From assembly GCF_028372415.1 (NCBI RefSeq), contig NC_092878.1, forward strand, positions 137,552,250 to 137,616,249: a DNA stretch of 64,000 nt, read 5' to 3'. The stretch comes from Notamacropus eugenii (taxonomy: Eukaryota > Chordata > Mammalia > Diprotodontia > Macropodidae). How positions within the stretch are numbered: the stretch's first letter is position 1; each line of letters begins with the position of its first letter. The position numbers and the translations under genes were made by a program. The notes beneath the pieces were generated by a model, which worked only from the letters and a program-made list of their open reading frames with translations, made no database searches and was not told the origin of the DNA. Positions 35,057-46,510 of the stretch are shown here, in pieces.

Positions 35057-35666
35057 TGCCAGGCCTAGAGGCCTGTATTGGGCTACCCAAGTCTTTCTTA
35101 CCTCACCTCCGAGGTCTTCGGTTGGCCAAAACCGGATGCACATATGAGAGAAAGGACATTTCAGAGTCGAACAAGGGTTGAGCTTTATTTCAGGGTCTAG
35201 TTACAAGTGCAGGGGGGTCTTCCTTAGGGGGAAGAGGGGGAGATTTCCTAAGGAGGCTAAGATCTTAAGGGCTTGGAAGTAGAAGTACAAGCGGGGAGAG
35301 AGGGGGAGGGGAGAGAGGAAAGAAGAAAGCGGAGCCTACTGTCCTCTTGGCTCCACTCGTGCTAAGAGAGAGCTTTCAGGCTTCCTCAATCCTACTTAAC
35401 CTTCAGCCGCACAGTTTGCATCTCAATACCGTGCTGTTAGGTAACTAGGTGTGCTCCAATCCGGGACAATCTCGAGGGCAGGGAGACTCCACCCATCACG
35501 TATCTCCTGGGGAGAGGCGGAAATACCCGAGCTAGCCGAGCTAGCTCAGTCTGACCTTCTCGAACCCCCGCTGTTCATGGAGGGCCTCGTAAGACTCTAA
35601 GATTTAGAAGTCCCACTTTTACCCACCCGAGACTGTCCACACGGAATTGAGCTTCCAATCCCAACA
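35057..35666 (-). mobile_element. Solo ERV LTR, class II (ERVK-like) by duplication size
   Basis: 610-bp unit that on the - strand begins TGTTGGGATTGG and ends CTAGGCCTGGCA, so both termini are the canonical TG...CA. It is flanked by 6-bp copies of attttt at 35,051-35,056 and 35,667-35,672. A poly(A) signal lies at 35,189-35,184 on the - strand, placing R/U5 at the left. No internal viral sequence is present, so this is a recombined solo LTR fossil. Intact ends and preserved CpGs suggest a fairly recent insertion compared with the nearby repeats. Confidence 0.85.
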
Positions 35667-35689
35667 ATTTTTTATATGTAAACACTTAG

Positions 35690-35820
35690 TCTTAGAAAGG
35701 CTAAATGACCCAATTGTAGTCACATAACTAGTAAATTTCAAAGCTAGGCCCCAACCTCAGATCTTCAGACTTTAATCTGGACCTCCAGAGACTATGTCCT
35801 CCATTATCACCACTCAGATG
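35690..35820 (-). repeat. MIR-like SINE
   Basis: 'gctaaatgacccaattgtag' and 'caacctcagatcttcagac' follow reverse SINE order. Confidence 0.5.
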
Positions 35821-35824
35821 GAGC

Positions 35825-36600
35825 TAAACCACCCAGGTGGGACACTCAGCTTAGAATAGAATGCCAAATGAATGGTCCTCATTGGTGAGTGAAAACTCAC
35901 CTGTGATACCACATCTAGATGGGCACAGGCCGTGATTAAAATCCCATCTGTCCATCCCCTAGGAAACCCAATCCCACCCACTTCTGCTGGAAGCTTGGCC
36001 TGCTACTGCACATATAAACACCCATGCCCTCTCTGATGATTTCCACTTCTTGCTCTAAGAACAGTGATCACCTCAATATCACCATTGCTACTGAAAGGCT
36101 TAGGATTGCCTTGGTCATGGTTCTTATGACTTTCAAAATGGTTTTTTTACAGTGACACTGTTATTGTTTAAGTTATTCTCCAGGATTTACTCATTTCATT
36201 CTTCATTGGTCTATAAAAATCCTCAAAATTTTTCATTTTTTTGGTAATATTCATATTATCCAGAGGCTGATGATAAAAAATACGATCCATTATAGAGATG
36301 TAGCACATTTAGGGTACAGAAGGAAACATACATATTTTTGTATGTGCCATTGAGGAAATCTGTTTTGCTTAACTAAGAATATTTATTTCAAGGTTTTTCT
36401 TTTTCTTTTTTAATTGAGGTGAGGGGGGAAGGAAGAAAAATGAATTCTTGTTCACTTTTAGAACAAAGGGTTGGGAGGTGCTCAAGATGTGAAATGTTGT
36501 CTTCATTGCTACTTTATTGTTTTACTTTGTTGTGAGAGATTTCTCATGAAGTGGGAGTGATCTGTTTGCAATGTAAACAGAACTCGTGAAGAAAAAATAT
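35825..36600. other. Intergenic, unassigned
   Basis: AT-rich sequence with no recognised gene; part (about 36,040-36,260) may be a diverged reverse L1. Confidence 0.3.
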
Positions 36601-36604
36601 TGTA

Positions 36605-36844
36605 AAGGAAGGAAAGAATGAGGGGAGGAAGGAAGGAAAGGAGGAAGGAAGGAAGGGAGGAAGGAAAGGAGGGAGGGAGGGAAGGAGGGAGGAAAGGAGG
36701 GAGGGAGGGAGGAAGGAAGGGAGGAAGGAAAGGAGGGAGGGAGGGAAGGAGGGAAGAAGGGAGGGAGGAAAGGAGGGAGGAAGGGAGGGAGGGAGGAAGG
36801 AAGGGAGGAAGGAAGGAAGGGAGGAAGGAAGGAAGGAAGAAAAA
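36605..36844. repeat. Long homopurine microsatellite (GGGA/GGAA)n
   Basis: Positions 36,620-36,844 are 225 bp of A and G only on the + strand, a mix of GGGA, GGAA and AAAGG units. Confidence 0.98.
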
Positions 36845-37004
36845 CAATTTACTGGCTTTCAACTCCACTCATCAATGGGAATCCCCAGACCAAAAGTCCC
36901 TTCCCTGGCCTCATTCCCATCTGTGTGTTGTATTCTTGCCCTGAAGGCAAAGCCTGTCTCTCAGTTTTCTCCACGTCTCGAGCTCCAGAACCTCAGCTCC
37001 CTGC

Positions 37005-37380
37005 TTGCCATATAGTAGGCATTAATAAACACAGCCCAAGTCCAGGAAGAATCTTCTGCAGGCAATTACCTCAGCAATTTTTTTTTCCTCAACAAGCAGC
37101 CGTTCGACAAAACCTTTAGCAAAGTAAGCATTAATCAATACGTGAATAAATACTAGCTTATTCATTCAGCACCAGGGCTCTTCTCCCCTCTCACCCACCA
37201 AGTTCATGGTCATGTCTGAATCTGGTTGTTGCCTTTGCAGCAGCTGTGGAACCCAGTCAGGTCAATTCGATTTATTTCCAACAAAAGTTGATTGCTACTG
37301 CATGCACCCCTGGGGCAGGGTGGGGAGAGAGAGAATAAAATAAGAAGGTTCTGCCCTCAAAGGGCATCCCTAGGAGCTGG
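37005..37380. other. Intergenic, short L2 tail then unassigned
   Basis: 'catatagtaggcattaataa' at about 37,008-37,040 is an L2 3' terminus (+); the rest is unassigned. Confidence 0.45.
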
Positions 37381-37384
37381 TAGG

Positions 37385-37640
37385 AAGCATTTTACATGGT
37401 ACAAATGCTATTATCTCTATTTTATAGTTGCGAAAACTAAGACTCAATGAGCTTGATTCATTGGCCAAGGGTTCCACTGACTTCTGAGTGGGGTAACATG
37501 TAAAGGGCTTTGTCCATTGTCCAGAGCACTGCGCAAACATCACTTACTACTGAAATCAAGTGTCAGGACTGGAATTCAAAGCCAGACCTTCTGACTCCAA
37601 GTCATAGAGTTCTCCCCACTTCACCATGCTACTGCAGAAC
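37385..37640 (-). repeat. MIR SINE, diverged, with insertion
   Basis: 'attatctctattttatagtt' begins a reverse MIR, and 'gactggaattcaaagccaga' closes it. Confidence 0.6.
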
Positions 37641-37964
37641 AGAACTCAGTTCAGACAAGGTGCCTCTTCAGCCTGAGATGTTGGGACAACATACTTCTGT
37701 CAGAATGGGAGCTAGCCTGCAGATGACACTTGCATTCTTCCTGACAAACTCAGCTTGAAACTTGCTCCTAGCACACATGACTGTAGCTGAAAAGTCAGGG
37801 GAGGCTTAACTGGCCACTGTGCTATCCTAGAATCTCTGCTTATACTCTAAAACTTTGACCAAATGAAGTTTTCCAAATCTGTATTAAGTGGGTGAATTAG
37901 ACGCTATTGTTTTGGTTGGGCCAGATTGGGACCAGTTGTATCTATATCATAGTCCATCAAACAA

Positions 37965-38110
37965 CAATTAACTGTTAAGCACCTGCTATGTATCAGGCCT
38001 TATGTTAAGGATGCAAAGTAAAAATTAAATAGCCCATGACTTTAAGGAGCTTGTTGTCCGTCAGGGAAAATGTCACACTCACATAGAAGTATTTCCTGAG
38101 AGATATTATT
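37965..38110 (-). repeat. L2 LINE 3' end
   Basis: 'gcacctgctatgtatcaggc' and 'gactttaaggagcttgttgt' are the reversed L2 3' end. Confidence 0.7.
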
Positions 38111-38324
38111 ATTTCCCTTATATGTTAATAATCAATTACTGAATTACATTAAATTGAAGGACATTACTGATGGATCGCATCACCTGGGTACATGCTTTTT
38201 GATCCTGGGTGGAACTAGGGAACATAATTTAATCTAAGGTGAATTCTGGCCCATTATCTTCCATTCAGCTAGGTCTGAGCAGAGGTGGACTCATTTTCTG
38301 TCTAGATTGCCCTAAGTGGGTAGA

Positions 38325-39075
38325 CTTGCCATGTACTAGATACAGTGTTAAGGATACAAAGGCAAAAATTAAAAATCCCTTGACCTTGAGCATCAGGGAA
38401 AATGGCCTGCAACAGAGGTATTCATAAAATAGAAACAATACAAGTACAAGGTATTGAGGCAACAAGGGTGGGAAGAGAGGAGAAATGCTAGCAGCTGGGG
38501 CTTATCAGAAGGGCTTGAGCTGAACTTTGGGGAGGTAGGGGTTCTAAGAAGTGGTGGTGCTAAGGAACTGCATTTAGACATGAGGAATGGTCAATGAAAC
38601 AATAGGAGATGGAATGGTCATTGCAGGGATTAGGGTTAGCAAGGCCAATCTCTGTGCATCATAGAGTATGTGAAGGAGTACTTAATAAGTCTGGGCAGGT
38701 AAGCGACAGACAGAGTGTAATGGCTTCCATTACCAGACTGTGAATTTGACCCTAGAGGCAAAGGAGAGCCAATGAATTAGGCCATTAAATATAGTCAGAC
38801 CTGTGCCTTAAGGATATCAATGGGGAGGGAGTCTCTACTTGAGGCAGGGAGACCAATTTAGGCTCTTGCTGTGGTCAAGGCAAGAGTTGATGAGGGCCTG
38901 AACTAGAGTAATAGCCATGTAAATTGAGAGGAGGAAATGTACATGAGAGATGTCAAATAGAATCAACAAAACTTGGAAGCTGATTGGCCACGTGGGATGA
39001 GAGAGAGTGAGGAGTCAAGGATGACTCCAAGGTTGTGAACCTAGATAGAAAATGGTGGTCCCCTCAACCTAAACA
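38325..39075 (-). repeat. L2 LINE, ORF2 end plus 3' UTR
   Basis: Reverse L2: 'tagatacagtgttaaggata', 'gtcagacctgtgccttaagg', 'aggcagggagaccaatttag', 'gatgagggcctgaactagag' and 'gagtcaaggatgactccaag' in order. Confidence 0.85.
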
Positions 39076-39144
39076 GCATATTTTCTGTGTCTGTTCAAGT
39101 CCATTGCAAGGTCTTCTAAAGCAGATACTAGTAAGATCATAGAC

Positions 39145-39315
39145 TGAGAACTGAAAAGTAAAGTAAAGGTCATCAAGTCCACCCCTTTTTTACAGATGAG
39201 GAAACTGAGACCCAGAGATGCTGAGGGACTTGCCTAAGGTCACTCAGATGACAGAGACAGAATTTGAACCCAGGTCTTTGACTCCAAATGCAGAGTTCTT
39301 TTTTCACTTCACTTC
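39145..39315 (-). repeat. MIR SINE
   Basis: 'tttacagatgaggaaactga', 'gacttgcctaaggtcactca' and 'gaatttgaacccaggtcttt': a well-preserved reverse copy. Confidence 0.85.
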
Positions 39316-39349
39316 TCAGATGAATTGATGGATAAATGCTTTTCCCCCT

Positions 39350-39410
39350 TTCCTCTGCCTAGCACAGTGTTCTATACATAGGAGAATTTCACTGAATGTT
39401 GATGGTTGAC
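39350..39410 (+). repeat. L2 LINE 3' terminus
   Basis: 'ctctgcctagcacagtgttc' followed by the terminal phrase. Confidence 0.6.
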
Positions 39411-39419
39411 TATGAATCA

Positions 39420-40325
39420 TACAAAACTACCCACTGGTCCCTACAGAGTAAGTTTTGACCATTTACCAAGGCATTCACCAACACCCTTCAAGCTTCCCAG
39501 TTCTCCCAAAGCTTTAGACCAGTGTTGTTTGCTCACAATAGGAGGGCTGTAGACTGAGCTAACAGACCTTGAAATCAAAAATAGAAAGTTCAAACCCAGA
39601 AACCCCAAGTTCCAATTTTCTGTGTGTCAATTGTTTCTAGAATATAATCCCCATATACACAAGTCCATTTACTGACAATAAACTACTTTGAAGTTGGTTT
39701 TTTGTTTGTTTTTTTAATTACAGGTCTATCATACTGGCTTTTTTTCTTCTACAAACTCAAAGGAGGAATTCTAGGTGGGAACTTTAATGAGTCTGCATCA
39801 TAATTTTTTCCTTCTACAATTTTTTTTAGTTTTGTTTATGTGGTTTTCAAGTCCTAATTATAACTTTGCATGAAGGCTCCTGTGAACTTCCATGAACAGG
39901 GCAATATGAATAAAGAGCCTCATGGGCTGATTGACATAGTGGCCAAGGTTTAACAAGGTTTTCCATCCCTCTGGAAACTGCAGCTGCTGTGGCTGATAAT
40001 ACAATAAATAACCATGCACAGGGGTTTGCCATGAATGGTAACAGGATGTGATGATTTAGGAGTAATACAAAGCAGTGGCACAGCTATTGTCACTCTCTCC
40101 TTTTGTCCTCCCTTAATTTAAAACTTTTAAATGGTAGTAATATAATGGTGTATTGCCTCAAGGGAACTGAATTATGTGAGAGTAATCAAGGTCTGCCTGA
40201 TTGCAGAGCTATGATTGAGGTAGGTCCTGCGGAGGCTGGGGTGTCCCAATGGAGAAACTGCAAGTAGGTCTCCTCAGATGTTAACTAAGCAGTGAAGATT
40301 CCCACCTCAGTGACTCAGGGTTCCT
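39420..40325. other. Intergenic, unassigned
   Basis: No gene or repeat family recognised. Confidence 0.35.
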
Positions 40326-40329
40326 ACTC

Positions 40330-40830
40330 AATAAATTCCTATGGCTCCCTATTGCCTCCAGAAGCAGAAGTTAAATCCTGTTTGGCATCTAAACCCCTCA
40401 TAACCTAGCCCCCTCCTACATTTCCAGTCTTCTCTTACTTCCCAATGCTTACTCTTTGATTCCAGTGACATTGTCCTCTGGGCTGTTCCACAAACAAGAC
40501 CCTCCATCTTTTGGCTCTGGCCGTTCCTTTTGGCTATCCCTCATGCCTGGAATGCTCTCCCTCCTCCACTCTGACCATTGACCTCCCTGGCTACCTTGAA
40601 ATCCCAACTAAAATCCCACCTCCTACCAGAAGCCTTCCCTAAGCCCTCTTCATTCCAGTATCTTCCCTCTGTTAATTATTTCCTATTTCTCCTGTATATA
40701 GCTTGCTTTGTCTGTCTGTTTAGATGGTTAGCTCCTTGAAGGCAGGGACTGTCCTTTGCCTCCTTTTATATCACCAGCATTTAGTGCCTGGCACATAGTA
40801 GGTGCTTAATATTTATTTTAAAAATTAAAA
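40330..40830 (+). repeat. L2 LINE 3' UTR, well preserved
   Basis: 'ctatggctccctattgcctc', 'ctcatgcctggaatgctctc', 'ccttgaaggcagggactgtc' and 'ggcacatagtaggtgcttaa' give a full L2 3' end with an A-rich tail. Confidence 0.9.
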
Positions 40831-40834
40831 AAAA

Positions 40835-41155
40835 AAAAGCTAAAGTAGAAGTAGCTCTCTTCATTCAAAGTACCTGGCTTCTATTAATGGCCACCATCCA
40901 TTTTTGGATGCTCTAGAGGGGATATCTAATGTCAACTATAGTGTCTCAGTTAATTAACTTTGATTTAGATTGCTGATATTAAATGTCACAAACACCTCTG
41001 AATGCCAAAAATATTTATTTCAGACACAAAAAGATCTGTATATATAGGCCCATATTAAAATGTGTACCAACTGGGGTACAGAGAAAAACAGAAGGATAGG
41101 AGGCTAGAGAAATTTAGATCAGACAGGGAAATTTCAGAGTTTTGGGTTGTGGATC
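40835..41155. other. Intergenic, unassigned
   Basis: Nothing recognised. Confidence 0.35.
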
Positions 41156-41310
41156 AGAGATTCAGAGTTAGAAGAGTAAGCTTCTCATTTTACAAGATAG
41201 AAAAGTAAGTCCCAAAGAGATCGATTCACTTGCACAATTTCCCACAGATGGTAAGCATCAGAGACAAGTTTCAACTCCATATCCTCTGACGTCAGAATCA
41301 ATGTTCTTTC
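41155..41310 (-). repeat. MIR-like SINE
   Basis: 'cttctcattttacaagatag' and 'gatcgattcacttgcacaat' fit a diverged reverse SINE. Confidence 0.5.
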
Positions 41311-41641
41311 CACATTATCACTAAGCTTACACAAACATTTGAAAAAGCAACCCATGGAAAATAATATGTAATATTTGGCCATGGATATCTGTGTTGAAAG
41401 ACACTGATTTTATAACATATATCAAATTCAAAAGCAAAAATATGGAGGTCTGAATGGAGTCCAGAGAGCAGAGTGAAAATTGACCCAGATGGTGAAAGGT
41501 CTTGAAGCCATGTCATATGAAGAAGAAGAAGGCCAGGGAAAGGAGTCAGCAAGAAACTTAACCACAGTCCTTGTGTTAAAGTGTGGTGGGGAAGGTGAGG
41601 GGAAGAGAAAGTAAGTGCTAAGGAGTGAAGAAAAGAGAGAC

Positions 41642-41731
41642 AGGAAAGGAGAAAGGAAGGAAGGAAGGAAGGAAGGAAGGAAGAAAGGAAGGAAGGAAGG
41701 AAGGAAGGGAGGGAGGGAGGGAAGGAGGAAA
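41642..41731. repeat. (GGAA)n/(GGGA)n homopurine microsatellite
   Basis: 90 bp of uninterrupted purines on the + strand. Confidence 0.97.
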
Positions 41732-41889
41732 TAGTGAGTGATAATTTACCCTGTAAGCCTAGAGGGAGGGCTTCAGGGCCCCCAGAGCCTGAGAGGGACA
41801 TAAGCCAGGATGTCCCATGGAAGATGAAGTGCTTCTTGGGCCTAGGATTTCTTTTCAGCTTCTCAGTTCAGCGGACCCTAGTAGAGGGG

Positions 41890-42060
41890 AAAAGGGGTGA
41901 CAGAATCCTGCCCCTGAATTACAGCAACTGGAGTTCAAATCCCAGCTCTGACTGTGACTCCCATCCCTGGACAAGTCACTCTACTTGTCTTATTTCTAAC
42001 CTGTAAACAGTGGACTTAGACACTGCTGAGTTTTGATTTCCATGAGCCCTGAATCCCATT
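41890..42060 (+). repeat. MIR-like SINE
   Basis: 'agttcaaatcccagctctga' and the downstream 'gacaagtcactctacttgtc' order. Confidence 0.65.
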
Positions 42061-42130
42061 CAACTCCACCACGTCTTCAGAAAAATCCATTACTCTATTG
42101 GTCATACAAGTTGTATTTCTAAAGGGCAAA

Positions 42131-42131
<1 letters not shown>

Positions 42132-42200
<69 letters not shown>
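42132..42200. repeat. Composite (GT)n(GA)n microsatellite
   Basis: About 15 GT units pass directly into about 19 GA units. Confidence 0.98.
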
Positions 42201-42202
<2 letters not shown>

Positions 42203-42324
42203 CACTGCCTTGAAATCTTCTAACAGCAAGTTAGAAGTTTTCTAAGTTTTCTTTTTCCTGACCAGCAGCTCTCTTGTTTTTTTATGGCAAAGGCTCCGCG
42301 TCAAATGACTTTTGATCATGTTAT

Positions 42325-42470
42325 TGTCACCATTGGACAAGTCACTTCAATCCTCTATCTCAGTCTCCTCATCTGTGAAATGGGAATAATGCTACTTTAG
42401 TTACCTCCCTCATAAGACGATAGGGAAAATCCATAAAAATAATATATGTAAAGGTCATTGTAAACCACCA
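42325..42470 (+). repeat. MIR SINE 3' half
   Basis: 'ggacaagtcacttcaatcct', 'cctcatctgtgaaatgggaa' and 'gtaaaggtcattgtaaacca'. Confidence 0.75.
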
Positions 42471-42494
42471 AGTCCAACATCAATGAGAGTGAAG

Positions 42495-42665
42495 AACCCA
42501 CATCCAGAGAAGGAAAGGACCCTAGAGGCATCTAGTTCCACCCCTTCTTTCAGATGAGAAAACTGGGGTTAAGAGAGGTGTGTTGCCCAAAGCTAGCAAG
42601 TAGCAAGACTAAAATTTGAACTCATATCTTTCACTTCTAAATCCAGTGCACGTCCCACTGAACAT
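42495..42665 (-). repeat. MIR SINE
   Basis: 'tttcagatgagaaaactggg' and 'atttgaactcatatctttca' in reverse order; it lies tail-to-tail with the SINE just before it. Confidence 0.7.
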
Positions 42666-42729
42666 CACCATCATCACATCAACTAGTAGTAACAGGTCAG
42701 TGTGAGTACTTAATCTAAGAATATTAATA

Positions 42730-42930
42730 ACAAAAGGCAGCTAAATGGTACATTGGACTTGGAGTCAGGAAAACCTGAGTTCACATTTAGCCTCAAACTC
42801 TTACTAACTATATCACCCTGGGCAAGTCATTTACCTTCTGTCTGCCTCAGTTTCCTCATCTGTAAAATAGAGATAATAATAGTACCTGCCTCACAGGACT
42901 GCTGTAAGGATCAAATAGCAATATATTTTT
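42730..42930 (+). repeat. tRNA-headed CORE-SINE
   Basis: 'ggcagctaaatggtacattg', 'gagttcacatttagcctcaa', 'cctcatctgtaaaatagaga' and 'cagtttcctcatctgtaaaa': head to core present. Confidence 0.85.
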
Positions 42931-43096
42931 TTCCCAGGTTGGCAATACTACTTGAAAGATTCTTTGGAAAGATTGCAAGTTTACTATTAGTAAATGTATT
43001 TACAAGTATTTAGAGTTTTTCCAAAGTAAAGAAATGAAATTATAACAGATGTGTATTGGGGTTTGAAATAAAGACCTAAAATACATTTCTTTGCAG

Positions 43097-43107
43097 TTTA
43101 TTTTATT
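43097..43107 (-). terminator. Overlapping poly(A) signals on the - strand
   Basis: The - strand reads caataaaataaac, giving two AATAAA hexamers five bases apart. This is the only paired signal noticed in this low-repeat block, and cleavage would fall near 43,080. Confidence 0.4.
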
Positions 43108-44097
43108 GAAAAATACATTTTTTTAAAATTCATTAAGAACATTCACAAAACAACACAGTACAAATGGTACCACAACCAATCTCAAGGGTTGGTAATTAAA
43201 GGTAAGTAGTTTATTCCCACACGATCCTTTCCTAAAGTAGTTTCCTCCATGTGCAACACACCATTAGTGCAATTTGCAGATTGGACCTGAAGTCCTTCTG
43301 TTCCATGCTCACTGCAGACCATGATCTGATCACACCAGCTTTCAGCGAGGAAGGAGCTCTCCACGTCTGTGCTGAAAGCAGGATTACATATTCAAATTCT
43401 TTCCATTTTCCTCATTTTTCCCCTATCACCAGAGGAACCACATACCAATAGCCAATGCCTTGGTTTCTCCTGTTATGCCATCCACATTTCTCTCATTGTA
43501 TGTAACTTCCACAATTCTCACATTCTGTTTTAGCCATAAGGGCACAAGCTGAGCCAAAGAAATATTGGCACCGATCTCCTCAAAGGAGGGAAGAAAGAAC
43601 CACCTATCAGAGCATGGTTACAAGCACTGAAGATGTTCTTAGGACATTTAGCCCATCCACTTAGCAAAGCAGATGCAGGAGAAAAGGAAAAAATAGCACA
43701 CACATGAAAGCTTATCAGATCTTGCACCATTATGGGGTATCTCTCATATTACACTGTGGCTGCTATATAAAAACAAAATTCAAGCAGGTTGTGACCTCTG
43801 ATATTCCTGAGACAAATGTTTGATCTCAAAACCCTGTCCTAGACCCCACAATCACAAGAGTCTAAAGATGGGAAGGACCCCAATGACTCCTAAACCTTTC
43901 CTATTTGACTCAAATCTAAGACACTGACTCGTTGCCAATATCTGTACCACTTAGCAGTCTCCTTCATAATACCAGAAACTAAACAGCATACATTTGGGGA
44001 TACTATCAGATCTCCCTTAGAAATGAAGTTATCAAGAAGTCTTGTTTTAGTCACTTCATGTTTATAGGCAGTTTCACAAAACAAGGACAAGTGACGG

Positions 44098-44101
<4 letters not shown>

Positions 44102-44132
<31 letters not shown>

Positions 44133-44147
44133 TAGATAGATAGATAT
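44102..44147. repeat. (TA)n(GATA)n microsatellite
   Basis: About 14 TA units followed by four GATA units. Confidence 0.97.
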
Positions 44148-44894
44148 CTTTTTTCTCAGCAGTGCTATTGAAATTTAGGGCACCTCAGTATGGGGTTTGG
44201 CATTTGGTTTACGCATTGGTTTGTTTTTCAAGTACATTTGGCCAAACTGCAAACCTGAGAGTGTTTGTGTGCATACCTCTACCTTGTAAACTGTAATAAG
44301 AGACTCCTCCTTGAGCACCAAATAGAAAAAAGTATGCCATTGGTATTTTCAAATGCAGATGGGAAGATCCTAATTTTTTTTTTCCTAGGCACAAGTAGGT
44401 TTTTCTGAAGTGATCACAATTAGGCTACTTAGATATCAGTATTTCCTAAAGTTCAAAACATAATTCCTGGTACCAAAAACTTTCAGTTAAGCATAGTCTT
44501 TTATATCTACCAAATCTAAAGACATCGAAGAAATATCCTTTTGTTCTATAAGGGATTGATGAAAGAAATCAAAATCTGAGAGTAAGAAAAAGGAAGTCCA
44601 GAGTACCAATTTCTGGTCACAGAGGAGTGAATTTTTCATGAAAGTTAACTTGGACATCTGAGAGTTGGGATAAATATACCAGTGTGTGGCTTGCTCTTTT
44701 CTCCCTATCTGCACAGTCATGCCCACAAGTGTCTATAATATATTTCATCCTGAAGTGTGCACCTGGGGGAAAAATATATTCTGATGAATTAAAATTTTAC
44801 ATTGGCAGTGACCATGACCAAAATGTTGCTCTTGAGTGGGCACACCTTGGTGGGGGTGACCCTTGGTTTCCAAAGGCTAGGTCAGCAGAGGGCA

Positions 44895-45050
44895 AATCAA
44901 CTAATCATCAGTTGGTCTCCCAATCAACAAGCATTTGGTAAGTGGCTACTAGGTGCCAGCTACTGTACTAGGGATTTGGGAAACAAATTCAAAAATGAAA
45001 TAGCCCCTTTCCCTCAAGAAATTCCTACTAGCAGGTCCTAATAAGTACGG
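44895..45050 (-). repeat. L2 LINE 3' end
   Basis: 'ccaatcaacaagcatttggt', 'gctactgtactagggatttg' and 'cctttccctcaagaaattcc' are the reversed L2 3' end. Confidence 0.7.
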
Positions 45051-45409
45051 AAGGCTCTGAATACAGGCACTACCAAAGGGCCTGTTATCTAGATACCAGC
45101 CTGGCTAAGGATGGAGATACTTCTCACCAAAGAGATAACTATAGGGTTATTTTTTTTTTTTTGGCCACAGCAACTAATAAAACCTTTTACTAAAACAGGG
45201 AAGAGAGGGGTTCTACTGTGGTGAGGGGAAGAAATGATTCTTCTTTGGAAGTGCTGTTAGCAAATGAGCTAGGCCATCCACAGCCTCTTAAAATGGGGCT
45301 GATTGAAGCCTGGGCATGTTGCCAACAGGATAAGAAAGTATATCAAAGTAAAGAAAGCGTAGGTCAAATAGTACACACACTCTGTGGAAAACTCCAAGTT
45401 ACATATAAA

Positions 45410-45540
45410 CACAGAGTAATGGAAAAAGTCCTAGGTTCTGATCTCAGATTGACACTGTGGGAATCTCTCTGTGCCTCAGTTTCCCCATCTAAAACATGAA
45501 GGGCTGGATTAGGTCTTAGCATTCTTTGGAAATGACTGAG
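45410..45540 (+). repeat. MIR-like SINE 3' half
   Basis: 'tctgtgcctcagtttcccca' followed by 'gggctggattaggtcttagc', the marsupial variant tail. Confidence 0.75.
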
Positions 45541-46149
45541 AATTAAAGAAACTTTACACAATGGGAGATCGATACTTTAATGGCTGCCCTAGAGTTAACC
45601 GAGTTTGGTGTCAAAAAGTCTCACACAGTTTTATTTTATTCAACGTAAAGAAAGGAAAGTAAATTCCAATTAATTGATAGGGTTTCTTGTCCATCAATAT
45701 TTAATGCAACCTCAAGAAATGACAAAGTAATACAACATCAGGAATAGCTTTATATTTACTTTACAAAAAAATACTCTCCTATCCTCTGACTTGAGGTAGA
45801 GAATTGTGTAGCAACTCTGGTATGAGGCATTTATTTTATTAAAATCAGAGCACTGGAATTAATAATAGCTGGTGTAAAATTAATTTCAGAGGCCAGTGGA
45901 TCTATTTTCATCATTTTGCCTCTTATTATCTGTCTTATTCTATATCCTATAGAACTCAATAAGGTGAGATAGCTCAAGCACCTGGTATCTGTCTGGATCA
46001 AAAAGCAAGAAGCAATATTTCTTATATTCTCATTTCCTACAGAATTCAAATCTTTCCCTAGGTGAGGAGTTAGGGCTTAAATGTGCCATGAAGAGTTTCT
46101 GAGGTTGTTAGTCTCACTGAAGGCCATATCTCTCTGTTCCCAGGGACTT

Positions 46150-46280
46150 AAGATTCTTTACCAGTGACCTGGGCAATGCTGGGCAAATCATTCATGACTT
46201 CTTTGGACTTCAGTTTCCATCTCGGTGGATGGAATTGGATTATATAAGACTCCACAGTCCCTTCTAGTGTTAATATTCTT
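46150..46280 (+). repeat. MIR-like SINE 3' half
   Basis: 'ctgggcaaatcattcatgac' and 'cttcagtttccatctcggtg' in SINE order. Confidence 0.6.
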
Positions 46281-46319
46281 CTGTGCTCTCAGGAATATTT
46301 CTCTTTTCCTAGGAAATTC

Positions 46320-46510
46320 AATGGTGAATAGAGGAAGGAACTCAGAGCTGGGCAGACCAGGTTTAAAATTCTTCCTCTGACATTTACCTTCTATATGACC
46401 CTAGATGAGTGATTAAATCACTCTAGGTGAGCATCAGTTTCTTTATCTGTAAAATGCAGGAGATAGACTAGATATCCCTTCCCATATTAAATCTATGATC
46501 CTATAAAGTT
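46320..46510 (+). repeat. MIR-like SINE
   Basis: 'gaaggaactcagagctgggc', 'atcagtttctttatctgtaa' and 'attaaatctatgatcctata'. Confidence 0.7.

Noticed and set aside
36605-36844. Possible CRISPR-like or satellite array
   Set aside because: Units are 4-5 bp with no spacers; simple microsatellite in a eukaryotic genome.
36509-36868. 119-codon frame rich in Leu, Pro and Ser on the - strand, and a mirror frame on the + strand
   Set aside because: Both are translations of the GGAA/GGGA microsatellite; low complexity explains the missing stops.
41298-41801. 167-codon - strand frame
   Set aside because: Spans a GGAA tract and a SINE; no family match.
43066-43073. AATAAA on the + strand near 43.07 kb
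   Set aside because: No + strand gene leads to it; treated as chance beside the - strand signals.
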